This document shows positions 28,001-43,000 of a stretch of 64,000 nucleotides of DNA, piece by piece (the first letter of the stretch is position 1; each line of letters starts with the position of its first letter). The notes beneath the pieces are model-generated. The model did not search any database, was not told where the DNA came from, and saw only the letters and a program-made list of their open reading frames with translations. This DNA is from Achatina immaculata (Eukaryota; Mollusca; Gastropoda; Stylommatophora; Achatinidae). The stretch lies in NCBI GenBank assembly GCA_009760885.1, contig CM019718.1, forward strand, positions 31,438,530-31,502,529, in the 5' to 3' direction. The position numbers were made by a program, and so were the translations under genes.

Positions 28001-31000
28001 ATGACTTGACTGCTGTGTCAGGGATTCAAACTTCTTAGTCATGACAGCACTATCCTTGACAAAACTTGATGTTTCTGAGGAAGGGTACCTTCTCTGAAGA
28101 GCTGATGACTTGTCCTGAATGGCAGAAATCTGATGCTGGTGAGAGGCAAGCTCTTTTTGGAGATGCTATTTAGAAAACAAACAAAAAAACAAACAGATGA
28201 AACATTTTACATTTGATGCAAACATGTAGTAGTGAATCTTATATAAACTTAATCATGAACATCTTACATCTCACATCCACAAGACTGGCACTATAAGCCA
28301 CAGGATGTTGATGGATTAGTTGTGGGATTGTGGGGGTGAGGAGGGGGAGGGGAGGGAGGGAAGGGATCTGAGCACCTATGAACATGTCTTGAGTGCAATA
28401 TGGTGACCCAGACCATAAAACATAAACAATAAATTATTTTTAGAAATAATGTAAATGACTATGCCACTTTGTAATAAAATAAATAAAATGGTATTAATTT
28501 TTAGTTAATTTATTCCTTGTTTCAGATAAATCAGACTTAAATAACAGGAGATGTCACAAGTAAAAATGTAGACAGACTTTTCATAACACCCTTCCTTTAA
28601 ATATACTGTTCAAAAAAAGAAACGCAACAAATATGATGTTGTGATTTAAACTGAAGTTTGCTGATCAGACAAGGGCAAATTGTCTGAAACATTCATTTGG
28701 ACATCAACTTCATGTGTTGACCTGAACTGTACTCAGCATATGATTCATGAGCATGGAAAAGCAACACTAATCAAAACAGCATTTTTGACAATAACTCATG
28801 ATGGGTTCACGAGAATACCATGAAACTTACTGAACACAAAATTCACTGACCATGTTATTGAATGCTTATAAAAGATTGATGCTCCTCGAATCAATTCATT
28901 TGAAAATTCAATGCACAAGTATGGCTCATCTCACTACAGAACAATGACTCATCACCATTGGATGTTTACAGACTGGACAGTCACAAAGTGTAGCGGCCAG
29001 ACAATTTAAAGTGGTTAGAAGCACCATTAGTCACCTTTGGAGACAATTTCAAGAAACTGGCTCAATTGCAGACTGGCCACTCAGTGGAACACCCATAGTC
29101 ACAACTCCTGCCGAAGACTGCTTCATACAGTTATATCATCTCAGGAATCGATTTGCATCCACGTCCTCAACAGTCCAGTCAATGACAGCAGCTCGTCAAA
29201 TTTCAGATCAAACGGTCAGGAACTGGCTGCACGACACTGGTCTTTGGGTTAGAAGACCCTACAGATATCCTGCTCTTACGGACAGGCATCGCCACAACTG
29301 ACTGCAGTGGGCGAACCAGCATCATCAATGGACCGTTTCAAATGATTGGAGAAGGGTTTGGTTTAATGATGAATCATTCTTTCTGCTCTAGTGACACAAT
29401 AGATGGAGAAGAGTTTTATGAGCATTACACCCAGAACTGCATGAATGAGGTTCCTCCACAGGGTGGTGGAGGTGCACTGGTGTGGGAGACGATCAACTTC
29501 ATGGGAAAAAGTGGCCTGGTGCAAATTGAAGGACGTCTGAATGCCCAAAGATACGTCGCTGGAATTCTTTGTCCTCATGTCCTTCTATTTCTGACTGCAT
29601 CAGGGTCAGGGTCGATTTTTCAGCAGGCTAATGCTCGACCTCATGTGGCACAACTCACCACCCAGTTCCTTACTGACAACAATGTCCAGACCATTCTGTG
29701 GCCATCCATGTCATCAGACATGAACCCAATAGAACACATGTGAGATGAACTCAACAGACAAGTCCGCCAGCAAGACGTGGCGCCAACCAGACTCCAACAG
29801 TTGTCTTTTGCACTGCAGGAAGAGTGGGTAACCATCCCACAATGACAGATCCAATGGCTAATCAGATCCTCGTCAAGGAGATGTCGTTCTCTGATACAGG
29901 CCAGAGGAAGTCATACACCTTACTGAAACAGAGGCCTCAGTCGCAAAGAATAAAAGTACAAACCAGATTTAATGAACATCATTTCATTGTCAAAGTCTTA
30001 AAGTTTCTTTATGCCAAGAATGAAACATTAATTCTGTAAAATAAAATTTTGATACAGGTTTGAAATTTGGTGTCCATTATGACTACAGTAGTGTTTCGTT
30101 TTTTTTTTAACAGTATATATAAAGCACATAGGGATATGGTGTTAGTGCCTGTATTTTCCTTGACCTGTCAGTCCACTAGAGGGTGATATGGCCAGTATCA
30201 CGCCTGGCCACCTTTCCTTCCCCAACTCCAGAAGAAGTCAGGTACCCATTTCTACAGCTGAGTGACTGGAGCGCCTCCGGCCAGATTCAAACCCCCCTGA
30301 ACTTTGCCATGAGAGACCAGTACACTAACCACTCTGCCACTCAGACACCCTTAAATACATAAGAAAGTATATAAATCATATTCAAACCTTTAAAGTTTCA
30401 TATCTTTCTATTATGTCCTCTGTTCTGCCTGTAACATCATCACATTTAGTAAGTGATTCTTTGATCTGGCCTATCCATTCCGTTTCATCCGACATGGCTT
30501 TCTGCAGATTTTGTTGTTCTTCAGAGAATGTGAACATCACAGATTCTAATTGGCTGGCTGTGGAAGGGGAAAAAGAGGGTGCATATCCCCTTTAATGATT
30601 AAAAATAATAAAACAAAATTTCTGTATTTATTTCCAATGTTTTTTTTAAATGACATTCATGGCCGAGTGAAGAGATTTAACTGTAGAAATATTTCTCGTT
30701 TTCTAAAACGAGAGTTAAATAAATTCAGCCTGAATTAGATTTCACAACCACTTGATAGAAACAACCTTGGAAAAAAATTTAGCAAACAACTTTCCTTCTT
30801 TGAGAGGCACCGTATGTCTTTCTTTAACCTTCTGTCCTTGGCATTCAAAATTTCTCTTTACCTTTTTTAAGATACTTCTCATTTTCTCTTGTCGTATTTC
30901 TTTTTTTTTTTGTGCTGACTTTTCATCCTATGCAATGTTTCTAAAATTATATACTGCTGAATCTCAGAATTCGGGAGGGAAAAGTCAAGAATTCTGGACT

Positions 31001-34000
31001 AAAAAAAAAAAAAATCTAAAAAGTTTTAATATTTCATATATCTTCTAAAACATATCAGGAATTGTTATCCAACATTCCTATTAGCAATTTAATAATTGCA
31101 AAAAATAGGATAAGCAATAATTAAACGAATGTGTTAAAGTTGTTCTGAATTTTGTCATAAAAAATTACATAATTCTGGGAAAAATACATGGTATTTAAAC
31201 TTTATATTTTTTTAATCTAAAAAAAAAAAAAAGCTTAAGAAAGTAGTTAAACTGTTAAAATTTCTCAGCAAAGATTGCACTCCAATATCAGTCATCATCA
31301 TCCAATATCATGCTTTCATGGGTATATATTCACAATTTTTTTAGATGCATTGATATACATGAAACATCAATTTAGGGATTCCATAAAGTTGTTAAAAAAC
31401 TTATTTTTTTAGAATCAAGCCATAAGAAACATTGCTCCAGCAGAATCTACTAAAGCAGTAGGCAAAATCTTCATATAATTTAGAATTACAAATGAAAAGA
31501 TTTCCTAACCTAAATAAGTTTTAATCAAATTAGACATTCACTTCATTACCTGTAGAAGCTGCCTTATCAAACTGAATCTGAATGTCTCTCTGCGCTGTTG
31601 TCAGAGAAGGAATTGACTTGTTTTTATTTAGTTCTGTGAGATCTTTGAGTTTTTGATTCACTTCATCCATCACTTCACGAAAGTATGGAGCCTCTTCCTG
31701 CAGTAAACACAAATTTTCAAATGATTGTTTTCTGAAATACTTGTACAATATTCACTGGTTTCAAATACTGCCTTCTCACATTCATCCAATAAAGCTGAAG
31801 AGCTGTAGGACTGAATTTACTGTTTGTTAAAATTATAATATACATAGAAGTTTACCCGAACAGCTTTTTAATCTTTGGCATTCAGTTTCACGAGCTCAGC
31901 CATCCAGGCAAGGAGACAAGAATCTCATCTTCAGCAGTTCTTCAAATATGCCCCACACTTTTAATTTAACCTCTGAACCAAATGACTACATGAATCCGTC
32001 ACTGAGAATCCGAAAACTCTTCTTCTTCTTCTTCCACCTCCCTGGAACAGAGTTTGATGTTCTTTGCAGCTGATGCAGTGAGAGTGTTGATGCATAGCAT
32101 CATATCAGATTGGGAGCAGATAACAACAGCAGCTATTTTTTTTTGGTCTCTGAATGAAGCTAAAAAAGCAGGATGTGTGCAATACTTTTTAAGCAGACTC
32201 CACCTCCACCACCACCACCATGTGGACTATAGCAGTCTCTGCCAATCAGCCATGTTAGGCCTAATACTGGAGGTATCAATAGAGAGGTGGAACAGGATCT
32301 TGGTCAGTTATAGTTTGTCAACCCCGATGCTAGGATGTCAGTTACAGTTTGTCAACCCTGATGGTAGGATGTCAGTTATAGTTTGTCAACCCTAATGCTA
32401 GGATGTCAGTTATAGTTTGTCAATCCTGATGCTAACATGTCAGTTATGGTTTGTCAACCCTGATGCTAGGATGGCAGTAATGGTTTGTCAACCCTGATGC
32501 TAGCATGTCAGTTATGGTTTGTCAACCCTGATGTTAACATATCAGTTATAGTTTGTCAACCCTGACAACCCTGATGCTAGCATGTCAGTTATGGGTTACT
32601 GACTACCAAATCAGACAGCGTCTTCACCCCCAAGAAATTTAAATAGAAAAGTTAACCACTACTTTCTTTCTCGACTGGATTAACTATTTTCAGTTTAACT
32701 TGTGTGCACTGAACTAAAGTATACTCATGCTGTTGTCATACCTTAAATTTCAATAGTCTTGACTCAACGCTCACAGTGTCATTAAAATGTTTGAGGCTAT
32801 CTTCGAGTTTACCAGACATAGAGTTAATCCAACCTCCAACTTCCTCCAATCCTGACTTTGCCTGATCCCAACAAACAAGCTGAGCCTCAAGATTCCCTTT
32901 GTGCTGCTCAATGACCTGAAACAAGCATTCATCTGATCCTTTCAAGGTCATGTAAAGACACTGTTTAAAAAATTCCTAATTTGGGAATTTTTTTTTTTAA
33001 TCCTGCATTTTTATTGGTCAATTTTACAATAAATATAGCATCTCTTGACATTTGGCTAAAAATAATTTGAAGGTAATGTATTTTCTGAATACTTAGGGAA
33101 TTTCTGTGAATGTCAAATAAATTACATAGATATCAGGTGTGATCTTGAATATAACAATGTTCATTACTCTGAGTGCAAGAGTAGTACACTAAAGAGAGAG
33201 TGGACCTATCATGTTCTGTACAATCAATCCAACTGAGAGAGAGTGGACTTATCATGTTCTGTACAATCAATCCAACTGAGAGAGAGTGGATCTATCATGT
33301 TCTGTACAATCAATCCAACTGAGAGAGAGTGGACTTATCATGTTCTGTACAATCAATCCAATTGAGAGAGAGTGGATCTATCATGTTCTGTACAATCAAT
33401 CCAACTGAGAGAGAGTGGACTTATCATGTTCTGTACAATCAATCCAACTGAGAGAGAGTGGATCTATCATGTTCTGTACAATCAATCCAACTGAGAGAGA
33501 GCGGACCTATCATGTTCTGTACAATCAATCCAACTGAGAGAGAGCGGACCTATCGTGTTCTGTACAATCAATCCAACTGAGAGAGAGCGGACCTATCATG
33601 TTCTGTACAATCAGTCCAACTGAAAGAAAGACACTTGATAACCATGGTAAGGACAGCAAGTCTGAGATGAAGTATCTCTAGAAAGTAGCCTTTGAAAAAT
33701 CAATTTTCCAGCTTTTTACTGGCCTCCTGAACTAAATGTGTTCCTAAACTATTTTATACATCTGAAAATAAGTGAAAAGAATTCAAGTTTGAGTGAACTT
33801 CAGTACAACATTTTAAAAAGTATACAAATTTAAATTCATTCATTCATTTATTAGTTTCCTAATAGTTTCATTGGAAATATTCTTCTCCATTTTGTGCAGT
33901 TTTTAGAATTTCTAATCATACATTACTTTTCTTCTCCTGTGCCATTGGTCAGCCCACACAGTTATTTTTTCTCATTCTTCCTCTTTTTCTTCCTAGCTTT

Positions 34001-37000
34001 GCAGTGATTATCAGACTTCTGTTTTCACTTGGTGCATCCAATAGAACTTTTAATTTTAAATTAATCTAAAACTTGAAAGTATAACTAAAGAAACTGTTAA
34101 TAATTGTTTTTATTTTTCACTCATATTTCATACCATTTAAAAGTATAAATATCATCTTAAAATCCAAAAAATAAATTGCTTACAAATGACACAACTGACC
34201 ACAAACCCTGCTTACACTATTGGCAGTCTCCCATTTTAGGTTCACATCATCCAAATCACCCTCCATCCCAGACAGGTCAAAGTTGGGAATGGTTTTTAGA
34301 TCCTCTAGAAGCTGTACCCCCTTTCTGTTCATGTGGTCCAGGTGGGTCTGGTTTGCATGAAGCTCAAACTCTGCTTTCTGTAGATCACAGGGAATCAAAA
34401 CTCATTAAAAAAAAAATGGTAATCTAGTATGAGATGGCCAGGGGGAAAAATATCACTTGACCAATTATAAGCAAGAGTAGGTTCTCTGTTGGGGGTACGT
34501 AAACTAAGTTAGGGTTGGTAACTATTGCTCAAGCACCTCAGAATGGAACACATTCTCCAAAACTGCACCAGCTATGAAAACAAAATGACCCAAGAAGATA
34601 AGCTAAATAATTCTGTGCAGGAAATACAAGAAAACTTTTAATTTTGCCCAAGAGACAGAGCTACAGGCTATAAATATGTTTGAAGAAGAAAAAAAAGAAC
34701 TATCAATTATTCTTCACAAGCTATCATGCCAACTTTCTTCCCATCATCAAAGGCCTTAATGATCTCCACCTTCGTCTAGAGCCTTTCCCACCCTTCTTTA
34801 ATCAAACTAGCATTTTCAGCAAAATGATTCCTTCTATTAGACACCTTATCTTGGTATTACATGAGCAGTGTAGGTTTAGAGAGAAACTTGTCAGTTTGTT
34901 TTAATGACTGATACTTATGATGATTAAAATCACCTGCTGATTGCTAAATGCACCAATAAACTATTACTGGCAACTATCTCATCTTCTAAAAGTATCTTTC
35001 CCTTTAAAGTCTTTCAGTGTTTGTATCTCTCACTTTAGTCTTTCAACAGCAAATATCAAAAGAATTTTTCTGTTCAGCATTGGTTATCTCGCTGACTTTT
35101 AATGTAGCAGACTTGTAAAATTTGACTTCTGGCTTTAGAGAAAGTGGGGTCATAACTGCAGATCATCATAACATGAGAAGGTTATAAGTCAGGCACCATC
35201 TGTATTACGTTTAACAATGTAAGTAGGATCAAAAAATGATATGCACTCAGAGTGATTTTTGTTACCCTACAGTCCTACAGATGCTTAAACTCTACAGAGA
35301 GCAATATCAGAAACTATAATAAAGAGATCTAAAAATATCTATTCAAATATGTTACTGAGCTGCATATATTGCAAATGCATGCAACTTGTATGTACAAGTA
35401 ACCAAACAAAAACTTGCAGAAGAACATAAAAATGCTAAAATCAAAGATGAGAAAGGTGATGTTATCTATAAATCATTCTAAGCTGCACTGGAATGTATTC
35501 AAATAATAAAAGAGAAGAAAAAGTACAAATGAATTTTTAAAAAATATTCCTAATCATCAAAGTGAAAGATGCTAATGCATGTTTCTAGGTTTTCAACTTG
35601 AACTCGTATAGTAAGGTGAAACTTGTTAAGGTATAACACTATTGCGAAAAATAATGAACAAAATAAATCTATGTATTACATTCACTCATTAGGCACCATG
35701 CCTACAGGCACTGGTGATGGTTTAGTTTCTGATGCTCTCCAATTTCTTTGAGAATGTCTTCCTTTGTTTTCTGCTAAACCACTGTATATGTTAAATCTTT
35801 CTCCAAAACAATCTCCAATACTTCCAGTTTCTGTTTGTTTGTTGTCCAAGTCTCACAAACTGTTATATTTATTTTCTAACAGTTAAGGACAGCCTCTTAT
35901 TTAGCAGCATCTTCTTCCTGTCTATTTCATTATGTAATGAAGAAAAAACTCAACATGTAATCATGAAAATTGTAACTGGAAAAATGGATAAAGATATTAA
36001 ATTTTTAAAATGTCACTAAAAAAACAAGTAAAAAGTTACATTAAAAAAACAGTACATAAAAAAAAAGTGTCTAAATGTTAACCCAATAATATTTTAGAAA
36101 AATAAAGTGCTGACTACACCCTAATAAAAAAAAAATCATTCTTTCATTTCATTTCTCCAATCCAGCAGCCATTTGAGCTTGTGCTTTTCAGCTTGAAGGG
36201 TTGGCAGAGTACCTGCAGGTCTTCTTTAATTGTATTGAGTTTGTATATAATGTGTTCTCAATATCTGAGTGTTCAGGCAGGCATTCCTGTAATAAGTCTT
36301 TGGGTGCTGGGCATTCTAGAAGATGGTGTGTGACTGTTCCTTTATTATCACACAGTGGACACTTCATTGGGCTTTATCTGATGTGTGTATGTGTTCAGGA
36401 GTATGTGCCTTGTTCATGGTTGAAAGATGATGGTTTGTTCTCATCTAATTAAAAATCATTACTTTCCCTCCAAACTCTTGAACTGCATGGCAAAAGTCAA
36501 TTAAAACACGGGCACTAACATCATGTTCTGTATAAGCTTGAACTGCATCATGCAAGTCAAGGAAAAAGTGGGAATTAACAACATCTCCCATGTATGTCTC
36601 AACAGCATGGAGAAAGACTCAGTAACAGTTTCATTCAAATCTGCAAGTACTTACTTTGTGTTGGTCCAGGGATTTCTTGACATCATTTTTATTAGTAAAA
36701 GCAAGCTCCTGTTTCAAAAGTGGATCCATATCTGCCATAATTCTTGCAACTCCTTCTTTGGCATCACTGTACTGTTGCCAGTTGTTGATAACACCGGTGT
36801 ACTGCTGCAATTTCTCTGCTAGCAGAGACTGAACTGTTTCCCATTCCAAATTCATCTGTGAGCAAGATGAAAATAAACGGGCTAATAAAAACCTATAGTC
36901 AGGCCAAGTAAATATTAATCATTTCACTCCTTTGACGTTTTGGGAGCATGAGCAAGGTGGTTAAGAGTGACCTATCTTCTCGGTCAAAAGACTGTATGTT

Positions 37001-40000
37001 CATGACTTTTACAGGAAGTCACTAGTTGACCTAACTGTAAAATGAGTACCCAAGACATTGGTGATGAGGAAAACAGTTACTGAAAATATGTCAGCAGGGC
37101 AAGGTGCACTAGTTTGCACTGCACATACAGATATTGAATAAAGAGAAAATAGGATATATCAGTGAAGATCAGTCTCATGAATATGAAAATATATCAAAGT
37201 CCACAGATTGTGAATGAAAAAATAAAAATGGATATATTAAGACACATAAATATCATTCTCTTATATGAATGTTATCCGTGTGTTGAGATATGATGTATTG
37301 TGTGTCAAAGCTCCAATGGATAAATTATAATGTTCATGTATATCTTGTCGCTGTTGTAGACATACTACTCAGTGACATTACAGGCCTGTTTTTTTAGGAG
37401 GTGTATGTGTGTGGGGAGGGGGGCTTTTTTCTATGCCATAAGAAATCATGACATGCAGGAAGAATATAGCAGTAAAAAAGGTCAATTTCTCTAAATCAAG
37501 AAATTTAATAACTCAGTAAACTAAAACAAATCAAGATTATGTTCTGATTTACTGCAATGCTTCCTGTAACAGCAGCACAACAGCCTGACAAAATGAGACT
37601 GATATGTGCTTATTTTTGTGATACGGTACTTTGAGAAACCTTTCTCTTGTATCCACTAAGAAAAGTCTGATAAAGCTGTTTCTATATTTTATCCACTAAG
37701 AAAAGTCTGATAAAGCTGTTCCTATATTTTATCCACTAAGAAAAGTCTGATAAAGCTGTTCCTATATTTTATCCACTAAGAAAAGTCTGATAAAGCTGTT
37801 CCTATATTTTATCCACTAAGAAAAGTCTGATAAAGCTGTTTCTATATTTTAAAAGCACCTAATCACAGCTTTAGTACACTCGCCTCTTTTAGATATATAT
37901 TTGTATATATACATATCTGGGTACACATATTTATATACTTTAATACAATAACTGTTTGGGTACTTTCTGGCAAAATATGAGCCATTTTTCTCAAAATAGC
38001 CAAATAATTGGTGTAAATTCAACCTACAAATCATTCCTCAAAATTTCAATACTAATGAAACAGGTACTACTTTTAGCTTCTTCTTTCAGCATTCTAGTGT
38101 TAGGTCAAATTAAGTAATTTTTTTGGAAATGAACTTTGCAATATATGTCAAGGTCCCAATAGCAGGCCCATAATTGCTGTGCCAGTCCGGACCCTCTGGC
38201 CATAAATGGTTGTGGGCCTCTGTACACTGAATGCTAGTGAAGCATACATTCTTGAAACCTGAACTTAATTTCTGTATGGACATTCATTCGTATGAATGCC
38301 CATAACCAAGTTAAGACTATTCAGTTCAAATGTTCACATGAAATTCTAAAGAGGGCATTGTTAAGAGAGGCCAGTTTAGTAGGCATAAAATTCCTTGATG
38401 AGGATAAAAAGCTCAGCGAAAACAGGAAAACTTGGCGAACTATCTTGCGAGCCCTATGTGACATTTAACAGCACAGGAAGGATATAAGATAAGATTCATT
38501 TGTATGAGATATCTTTATTTGAGTACAGGTATGTTTTCTGAGTTTGGTTACTGAACTGCTGCATGCAAGTTCAGTGGCAATAATAATCATAATAACAAAC
38601 ACTGTTTACAAATTAGCAAGAACTGGCTGTTTGTTCTGGTAATAGCAAATTATTTATTATTTTTACATAAGAAAAATCAAAATTTTCTTCCATGACATAC
38701 TTGACCAAGCTGCTTCTGAACAGCTGCAGCATTTGAAGGATCAGTAGCCATAATCTGCCTCCCCACCTCTCTAAACTGCTCGTACTCAGGATTATGCTTG
38801 TAAAGGCCATCCCGAATTGACTGAAATTAAAATTTAGAAAAGTAGTTAAACAAAAGGCAGGCAATTAGCACTGTCCACTAAGTTTATTTTCACAACAGTC
38901 AAAAGTTTAAGAATCAAAAAACTTTCCCCACAAATACTCTCCACCTTGATTTTTGCAACACCATCTACATTAACTGGACTGTAGAATTCTAAAAACCAAG
39001 AAAAGCAAGATACCATGTAAGTACAAGAAATGATACCTCTATCTGCCGAACTAGGTCCTTAAGTCCTTGGAGGCTGAACTTGCCAACCTCAGTTGCTTCA
39101 AGCTTCTCATGCACTTGTTTCAGATCGTCCATCAAGTGCTCTTTCTTCTGGTCAAAATCCATGTTCAGCTGTGTCACTTCTTCTAGATGAGCTTCTTTCT
39201 CTTTCATCAGAGCACCAGTCGTGTCACAGAGATTCTGCAGGTTCTGAAGTTCAGATCCAAAACGAAGAGTTCTCTGGGTGGCTCTGTCCTTGACACTCAT
39301 TTGAGCTGTGGACATCAGATTATCCAAGACATCAGCATCTCGGCTCCAAGGAAGCATAGAACTCCTCACTGCTTCAATCTCACGCTTGATTTGAGCCACT
39401 TCCTGTTCTTTGATGCCTGGAGCTGCAAGCCGTGCCTAAAAGAGCAGATGTTCAAATTTAATACACTGAACAGCATCCATCTACTTTTTTTCACACATGT
39501 GATGTAAGTGCATGGCGTTTGTATCTGAGTGTGCGTGTGTGAGATGAAGAAGGGCAGGGGAAGAGAGTGAAAATATAAAGGTGTTTTAGAATAACAATGT
39601 GACAAATAATAATTAAAGTATTTGAGCAAGATAACTGAAATATTGACACAGCATGAAAGTCTCAAGCTGACATTTATGTCCAGCTCAGGGAGATGGTCTC
39701 CCCTTGGTTAAATTCTACCCTCAAACCACGACTGTCCCAGCAAGCCTGCGGCGGATCTCTTTACCACTCATAGAAAGCACAGGAAGAATAGACAGACTGA
39801 TATAAATAGAAAACGAGTTGGAAACATTAAACTTCGAAGAGACAGAAAAGCAATTTTTAAATTATGTACTGTAAACATACTCATATGTGGCATAAATGAT
39901 AAAAAGGAGGAATTTGTGGAGGGGATGAAAAGGAGAAAAATAAAGATCATGGAAGTTGCAGACACCAAACTCAGACGTAAAGGCTGTAAACAAATACATC

Positions 40001-43000
40001 AGAATTATGTATTCCTATACTCCAGGGTGAATGAGCAAGAATGAGCACAACAGGATGTTGGAATGATCATAGAACCAACCACCACTGGAAAAAATCTTGG
40101 AAACAAAATATATATCAGAAAGAATTATATTGTCCAAATGAAAGAAAATGAGGAGACTACAACCTATGTCCAAATATATGGTCTTTATAATGCACCAGAC
40201 ATGGAGGAAGAATGTAAGGAGTTCTTTGACAACCTCTATGATACACTAAACAACATAAGTAAAGAGGAAAATGTTATAATCATGCAGGCCTTCAATGCAA
40301 GACTGGGAACTAGTAGAGCTGATGTAGCAGTCCACCTGGGTGCCTTCCTTGACAAGCAGTGCATTAGAAATGAAAATGGTAGCAAACTCCTAGAACTGTG
40401 CAGCCAGCATGATCTTGTTATTACAAACACATTCTTTAAACACAGAAAGTCCAAATATATACCTGGTACAAATGGAATGATTTGACATGCAGAAGCCAAA
40501 CTGATTTGATACTAGCAAGGAACAACAAGAAAAGGTCAGTCATAAATGCAAGAGCAGTACCCAACCTGAGTTTAAGCACAGATCACAAATTAGTAGTAGC
40601 GGTCATCAGAGCACACAAGAAAAGCCATAACATAACTCTCAAGAAGAAAAGTGAAACAATTAAATGAAGCAAGTTCAAGGAAGAGAATGTGAAAGAAGAA
40701 TACAAGAAGAAAATAAGGGAACTGTTCATAAACTTTCCAACAGAAACAAAATCAGTGGGCCTTGTTCAAAACCAGCTTTTTACAAGCAACAAAGGAAACA
40801 TGTGGAACTATGAAATAAAAGACATAGAGAAATGAAATTAACAGCATGGTAGAATGATGAGGTGAAAGAGGCTGTAAAAGAAAAGAAAAATAAATATAAA
40901 GAATGAATGAGAAGTAAAGAGGATCTAGACCACACCGAATATTGAACTGCAAGAAGACACTCTAAGCGGGTAATAAAAGAACCAAAAGTAAAATCATGGC
41001 AGGAATACAGTGAAGTATTAAGCAACAATAACAAATAAGCCATGAAAAAAATCTTTTATAAAAAGATCAGGCAATGAGAAAGTGAGCAGAGCACTTCAGC
41101 CCAACAGAGATTGTGAACGATATTAATGGTGATCCAATTTGCGAACCAGAGAAGGTAGTGCAGTGATTTACTCACAAGTTACTCAATATACCATCCGAGG
41201 CAAGTCAAACCCATGATAACAACACCACTGGGCCCATAAAACTAGAACCAGACATACTACAAGCTGAAATCAGAGAAGCCATCAGAAAGGCCCCAGTGAA
41301 CAAAGCCCCAGGATGTGATGGAATACCCAACAAGTTAATCAAATGTGCGAAAGAGGCTGGAATAGCTTGGCTTCACAGACTCTAAAACTTGGTATTGGAA
41401 AAACAAGAAACACCACAGGACTGGAGAAACTCTGTAATTATTCCAACATGGAAGAAAAAGGCAGTAAAAGGGACTTTAACCAATATAGAGGCATCTCACT
41501 GCTAAGCCATAATGAAAAATGTTCTCCAAGATCCTAGAGAATAGACTATGACCAGTGATTGACCCACAGTTAAATGAAACTCAGATGGGATTTAGAAAAA
41601 ATGGAAGCTGTATGGATGGCATTTTTTCCCTAAGACAACTAATAGAAAAATCAGTTGAACACAATCAGATACTGCACATAGCTAATTAGATAAGAAAAAG
41701 CATTTGACAGAGTAGATAGGTATAAACTGTGGGAAATCTTACAGCATTATGGAGTTAGTACACATCTGATCAACCTATGCAAAAACCTATACATAAACAG
41801 TCAGTGTACAGCTAAAACAAATGAGGACACTCTGAACCATTCATCATTAATCATAAATGAACTCCTTTCTGCTGACAATCAAGCACGTATAGCCACATCA
41901 GAAAAAGACCTACAGCAGAACATGGTGTATAAACTAGGAAAAAAGTAGGAACAGCTTTATTACTTAATGACTACAAAATTGTGACATTTCAGTGTGAACC
42001 TTAATCATAAAAAAACATACAGGATGAAGAATTAGAGAGAGAGAGAGGAAATAAAGTACAGATTCACATGAATCTTATGGTAACAAAAAAATAAATAAAA
42101 TGAATAGAGCACTTAGCTTGAAAGAATATGTAGATTTTCCAACGCTCGTTCAGAAATGCTGTGAAATAATATGTAGCTTTTCCAATGCTCATTCAGAAAT
42201 GCGCCAGTGTCAGATATACTATATCACTATATCATAGTTCTATACTTATACACTAATTATTGTGTATTACAGCAGAACATGGATAATTTAGCAAAGGCAT
42301 GTCAAAGCCACAACATGAAGATCAGTGCTGAAAAAACATGATCATAGCGAGAGAAGAAATCCAAACAAAGAACTTCCTAGACAACCAACCTTGAAACAAA
42401 TGAAACATTTCAAATACCTGGGTAGCATAATATCATTCTCATGAAAATTGACACTGAGATTGAGAACAGAAGCAATAAAGCAAATCAGATTGTTGGACAA
42501 ATAACTCCTTTACTGAAAAACAAACACATCATAACCGAAACAAAAAGAACACTGTACAACACAACTTTCCTTCCAACTCTATGCTATTAATGTCAAACAT
42601 GGACACTAACAGCCAAGAACAAAAGAAAAATAATCATGACAGAAATGAGATGTTTAAGGAGAATATTAAATGTGACAAGAAGAGACCAAATAAGAAATGA
42701 CACCACCAGGGCAAAGGCTGGAGTAACACTAGTATTACACTATATCCAGAAACAGCAAGTCAAATAGTTTTGTCATGTTACACGGTTACTGCCAGACAGC
42801 ATATCACAGACAACATTCACACTAAGATTTGTAGGTAACAGAGGAAGAGGCCACCCACGGAAGAGATGGATAGAGGAAATTACAGAAGCATTAAATATCC
42901 CATTATATGAAGCAAATCTCCGAGCCCTATCAAGATGTCTGTTTGTCCCCTCAACACCGAAAGGTATATGAGGAAGGAGACAAGACAAGACAAAAATAAA

